Shown here piece by piece: positions 7,892 through 11,132 of a DNA stretch of 11,132 nucleotides. Positions within the stretch are counted from its first letter, which is position 1, and the number at the start of each line of letters is the position of its first letter. The translations under genes were made by a program, and so were the position numbers. This stretch comes from Ettlia oleoabundans (lineage: Eukaryota > Chlorophyta > Chlorophyceae > Chlamydomonadales), in assembly GCA_019693395.1 (NCBI GenBank), contig JAAMXP010002640.1:1-11132 (forward strand), read 5' to 3'. The notes below the pieces were generated by a model. The model was not told the DNA's origin. It did no database searches and saw only the letters and a list, made by a program, of their open reading frames with translations.

Positions 7892-10800
7892 CGGCCGGGG
7901 TGTGTTTCTTGCTTGTTGTTTGATCGTTTATCGGGGATGGCGGCAGGCTATCATATTCTTGGCATTTATATACGGTGCACCAAACATGCATTCGGAGCGT
8001 GCATAACAAGCAAAGGCCTTATGCATGGGCCGCTGAATCGACAGCCAGCTGCCAAGGGATTCTGCTTGCTTCAACAAACAGGGAGTCAATGAAGGCAAAG
8101 AGCTCGCTTGCACAGTCTTGCAGCGACTTTTCCTCCCTGCACCTGTGCTGTGCTATAAGGTGCCATGCCATTTCATGTCATTTCATGCCCGCCCATGTGT
8201 CGAACCGTGCCCCTTTGTCGTGCCCATGTGACCTAAGGCCTGCTGCGTGTGCCGTGCCGTGCCTCTCTCACCTGCGCGTGCTCCAGCTCCGCCTTCCTTG
8301 CCACCGCCAGGAACACCTCCTCCAGGGGCGTCAGACGCAGCTGAACATCAGCCACACCCAGAGCCGCCGAGTGGGCCTGCACAGCCAGAAGTGGTGGGAG
8401 GGGTGAAGAACTTTGCAAATTTGCCGCCTGCCAGAGCGTCTAAGGAGAGCATGCTGCGTGCTCGAGCACTTGCTGGCAGCGGCAGGCCTAAACAGGTGGC
8501 AGAGGACAGCAGGGATCCCTGCAGACTCAACCAAGAAGCACAAGCTTGGCGGTAGAAGCAGCGCCGCCCAGCCACCTGCCGACAGGCAGCACACTGTGCT
8601 GTTCGACAGGTGCGTTGCTGCCGACGAGTAGCGCGATCTGCAAATGAACGGGTGCGTTGCTGCTACCAAGTGGATCATATGCTGTTCAACAGGTGTTTTG
8701 CTGCCGACTGCCGGCAACTGGAAGGTTTGGGCAGCGCCTTGCCTTAAGGTGTGAGAAGAGGGCTGGCAGGCGGGGCTCCAGCTCATAGGGCACCAAGAAG
8801 TGGAGGTAGTCTAGAGACTCGTCGCCTGCAGGGCACAGCGTGGCACAGCGTGGCACAGCATGAGCGTAGTGTGAGCACAGCATGAGGGAAGCCTTCACAG
8901 CGCGACAGTGTGGGCACAGTGCGCTGCCTGTCCAGGGACTCGCCGCCTGCTTGGCACAGCATGAGCACAGCATGACGCAGCATGATCACAGCGTGTGCTC
9001 AGCACGCTGTACATGCTACACTCGCGCTGTCACGCGATGCACACTGTGCTGATGCTGAGCAGGAAGCACGACGACAGCACAGCGCAGGCAACATGCCGCA
9101 CAGTGAGCTCAGCACTAGCCAGCACTGTCCCGCCTGAAAGCGAAGGAACCCGGGGAAACCAAGCCAATCTAACGTTCACCACAGCACAGCGCAGCCGCAG
9201 CGCAGCACAGCATAGCACAGCACACCACAGGGCAGCGCAGCACGAAGCAGCCCAATCTCACTGGGCTTGATCCCCAGTTGCTGCGCAAACAGCGCCCGCA
9301 CAGCCGCGGCCTGGCGAGCCGCCACGGGGTCGCGCTGGCGAGGTGTTGCCCCCGACGTCGCCCCTATGCCCTGCCCTTGTTGAGATTGAGGTTGTGGGAG
9401 GGGAGGAAGCCCTACTGATGCTGAAGTTTCAACTTCGGCAGTAATGATGGGAAGACGCTCAGGCTGGATTTCACCCGACTCAGTTGGCAGAAGGGACAGA
9501 GAGAAGTGGGTGCTGCCGCTAGTGCTGACCGGCAGGCTGTTACCGCTGCTGCTGGTTGTAACGGGGGGGCTGCCGCCAATGCCACTGCTGCTGCTGCTTG
9601 CGCCAGCGCTGCCCTGCACACGAATGCTGACCCTGTAGCCGCTGCCGAAGCGCGCTTTGAGGCGCAACGAGTTGCCCAGGCAGCGCAGGCGGCCACGGGC
9701 CATGATGGAGATCCTGCGTGGGGTTGCACGTTGCAGGTAGCAGAAGGTAAGTGACAGAAAGGGGAAGTTGCAGCTAGTGGAGATGGGGCATTGGTAGTAG
9801 TAGCTGGGGAAATCAAGCGGCCCTGGCAGAACGCCAGCCTCTCATGAAACCTATTCATGAAACATGCTTAAAAACACAGGCGAGACAGGATGTATCCTCA
9901 CGACAATAAGCCCAGCCACGGGCCACTTGTCCAGCCAGCTTACCACACCATCATCAAGCCGCTCAACCTCACACCCAAGTTGGGAAGAGGGCCCTCTTCC
10001 GTTCTATCTCGCCCTTCTTACCTCTCTTGCTCTCCTTGCCTGCCCATCTCCAACACATTCCCAACTCATCCACCTGTGCCCCAGAAGAACCCCCAACCGA
10101 CACATATATCCCCCAGTATGTCACATTTTCAACTCACCCACCCACCTATCCCCCAGTATATCGGCCTCCTCCATGCTGTGTGTGGTCAGCACAATGGCTC
10201 GGTCCCGCTTGGCACGATCAACAAGGTCCCACAGGTGGCGCCTGCGGGGGATGATACCAACCAGATGGAGGAAGAATGAATAAGCCTGGCATGCAGTTTT
10301 TTTTTTTTTGTTTTTTTGTTTTTTTTTTGTTTTTTTTTTTTCCGGGTGGTGTTGGGGGGGTGGGTTGATTAATTGGGAGGGTGTGAATGCGTGGGGGGCT
10401 GGGTAACAGGATGGGTGGGGTGGTTGGCAGCAGAGGATATCAGTCATAGTGACAAAGATAGCTGCAGCAGGGGAGTAGGATAAAGCCTGCCGATGTAGGG
10501 ATGCTGCCCTGAATGCTGAGCTGCTATCACCTGCTGATGGGGTCCAGGCCTGTGGTGGGCTCATCCAGGTACACAACCTGCCGGGCAGGGGCACAGAAAC
10601 GTCCGTAATGACTGCGGTCGGGAGGGGTCAGCACAGCAACGAGGCGGGCCCAAAAATGCGGGCCAAGAGTCGTTGGGACACGGTGCCTACCAGCGTCCAG
10701 CAGCTGTTGCCCACCAAGGGGGCAGCATAAGAAACCCGCAGTCTCGTGATTGCTGGCCCGCCATTGTGAACATCCGCAAACACAAGAGCGGTTTCCACTG

Positions 10801-11108
10801 TAAGTTGCCGTCCCATCCACCACTATATGGTTTATAAACCACACCCAATGGACCTTGTGCACCGCCCCTGTACTGTGAACTCACCTGTGGGTTGCTCAGC
10901 ACCACACGTCCCCTTTTAGCTACCGCTGCAATCCCCAAAGTACATGCTGCACCACCAACCTGCGGGTCCCCCAGCAGCGCTATCGCCACGCTGAGCCGCC
11001 GCTTCATGCCGCCGCTGTACGCCCCCGCCCTCACACCTGCCGCCTCTGTCAGCTTCACTTCTTCCAACAGACGGGCCGCATCACCTTGACGCTCGGCAGC
11101 CGGAAGGC
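7635..11108 (-). CDS. ABC transporter subfamily A, nucleotide-binding domain and C-terminus (partial)
   Basis: Seven exons join in consistent phase to give 364 residues: 11108-10960, 10577-10531, 10241-10146, 9713-9262, 8825-8743, 8376-8272 and 7799-7635. The 5' end lies beyond the right edge. Seen in order are the ABC signature [19 protein letters not shown] (residues 30-48), Walker B and D-loop [13 protein letters not shown], the H-loop in [10 protein letters not shown], then [33 protein letters not shown], and the tail [13 protein letters not shown] ... WGQDPDTGA. The signature and post-H-loop sequence are characteristic of plant-type half-size ABCA proteins, and the tail corresponds to their C-terminal VPVGA and WQQD segments. 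Walker A, Q-loop and the membrane domain must be upstream. ABCA proteins use ATP to move lipids or sterols across membranes; the substrate here is unknown. Exon 4 carries a Ser/Pro/Gln-rich insertion of about 100 residues after RVSIRVQG. The fifth intron appears to use a GC donor (8742). Confidence 0.92.
7801..7893 (+). repeat. GGCA/GGTA tetranucleotide repeat in the last ABCA intron
   Basis: The tract moves from mixed GGCAGGTAGGTGGACAGACA units to a nearly pure AGGC run at 7863-7891. On the minus strand it gives the C-rich segment directly preceding the acceptor of the last ABCA exon (7799), so it may also supply that intron's polypyrimidine tract. Confidence 0.75.
8826..9006 (+). repeat. 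Degenerate GCACAGCATGA-type repeat in ABCA intron 4
   Basis: Units such as GGCACAGCGT and GAGCACAGCATGA recur many times, starting directly at the intron's acceptor end (8826). The intron spans 9261-8826. A related CACAGC-rich block is found at 9179-9250 near its donor. No coding signal supports the open frames seen here. Confidence 0.65.
9179..9250 (+). repeat. CAGCACAG-type repeat near the ABCA exon 4 donor
   Basis: Short units (AGCACAGC, AGCGCAGC) repeat irregularly just downstream of the exon 4 donor at 9261 in transcript direction. They extend the apparent open frame on the minus strand but contribute only Cys/Leu/Ala repeats, which argues for intron rather than exon. Confidence 0.6.
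10297..10341 (-). repeat. Long A-tract on the transcript strand in ABCA intron 2
   Basis: The plus strand reads 45 bases of T broken only by G at 10310, 10318 and 10329, so the transcript carries an A-tract. It ends about 55 bases before the acceptor of ABCA exon 3 (10241). It may be a slipped homopolymer or the poly(A) tail relic of a retroposed insert; no insert body is evident. Confidence 0.75.
10829..10840. repeat. 12-bp perfect palindrome in ABCA intron 1
   Basis: GGTTTATAAACC is fully self-complementary and lies in the first complete intron (10959-10578) between the signature exon and the Walker B exon. It has no assigned role. Confidence 0.5.
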
Positions 11109-11132
11109 CTGCAAGTGGGGGGTGGGGGGGGG

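Noticed and set aside
8331..8786. 151-codon minus-strand frame overlapping the ABCA intron and exon
   Set aside because: Different frame from the conserved ABCA residues; it contains no family motif.
7801..9006. Repeat arrays considered as CRISPR
   Set aside because: Units are 4 to 13 bases, degenerate and without unique spacers, and lie inside introns of a eukaryotic gene.
9864..10283. Plus-strand Pro/Ser/His-rich open frames
   Set aside because: They cover ABCA intron 3 and exon 3 in antisense. The minus-strand H-loop exon explains the conserved part.

Overview
The window looks like nuclear DNA of a green alga, most likely a chlorophycean (Chlamydomonas/Volvox-like) species. The evidence is GC-rich protein-coding DNA cut by short GT-AG introns with CAG acceptors, abundant CAG/CTG and GGCA-type repeats, and TGTAA polyadenylation motifs downstream of reading frames. 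Nothing bacterial (operons, ribosome binding sites) is visible. The species is inferred from style only. Every gene I can support lies on the minus strand, so transcription runs from right to left.

Layout from right to left. (1) 11108-7635: the 3' half of an ABC subfamily A (ABCA) transporter. Seven exons can be joined in consistent phase. They carry the LSGGQ-type signature, Walker B, D-loop, H-loop and the C-terminal domain typical of plant half-size ABCA proteins. Walker A and the membrane domain lie beyond the right edge. (2) 7340-5850: repeat-rich DNA with no firm gene, but with a few exon-like islands on the minus strand, one of which may be an alternative ABCA C-terminus. (3) 5798-3843: a three-exon gene for a polytopic membrane protein of about 436 residues (paralogue B). 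(4) 3842-3122: a spacer holding a 77-codon open frame and an inverted repeat. (5) 3094-1549: a second three-exon membrane protein of about 414 residues (paralogue A). (6) 1548-550: the likely 3' UTR of A and the promoter side of the last gene. (7) 549-14: the 5' end of a small soluble protein that resembles seed-maturation-protein (SMP/LEA) repeats and runs off the left edge.

The main discovery is that A and B are diverged tandem paralogues of a membrane-protein family I do not recognise. They align through a Cys-x-Ser-Pro loop motif, a Val-Leu-Thr transmembrane motif, a basic amphipathic segment and a final C-terminal membrane helix. One intron is conserved in position and phase. One intron is present only in A and one only in B. 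Their position just downstream of an ABCA transporter, on the same strand, is suggestive, but eukaryotic neighbourhood is weak evidence for shared function.
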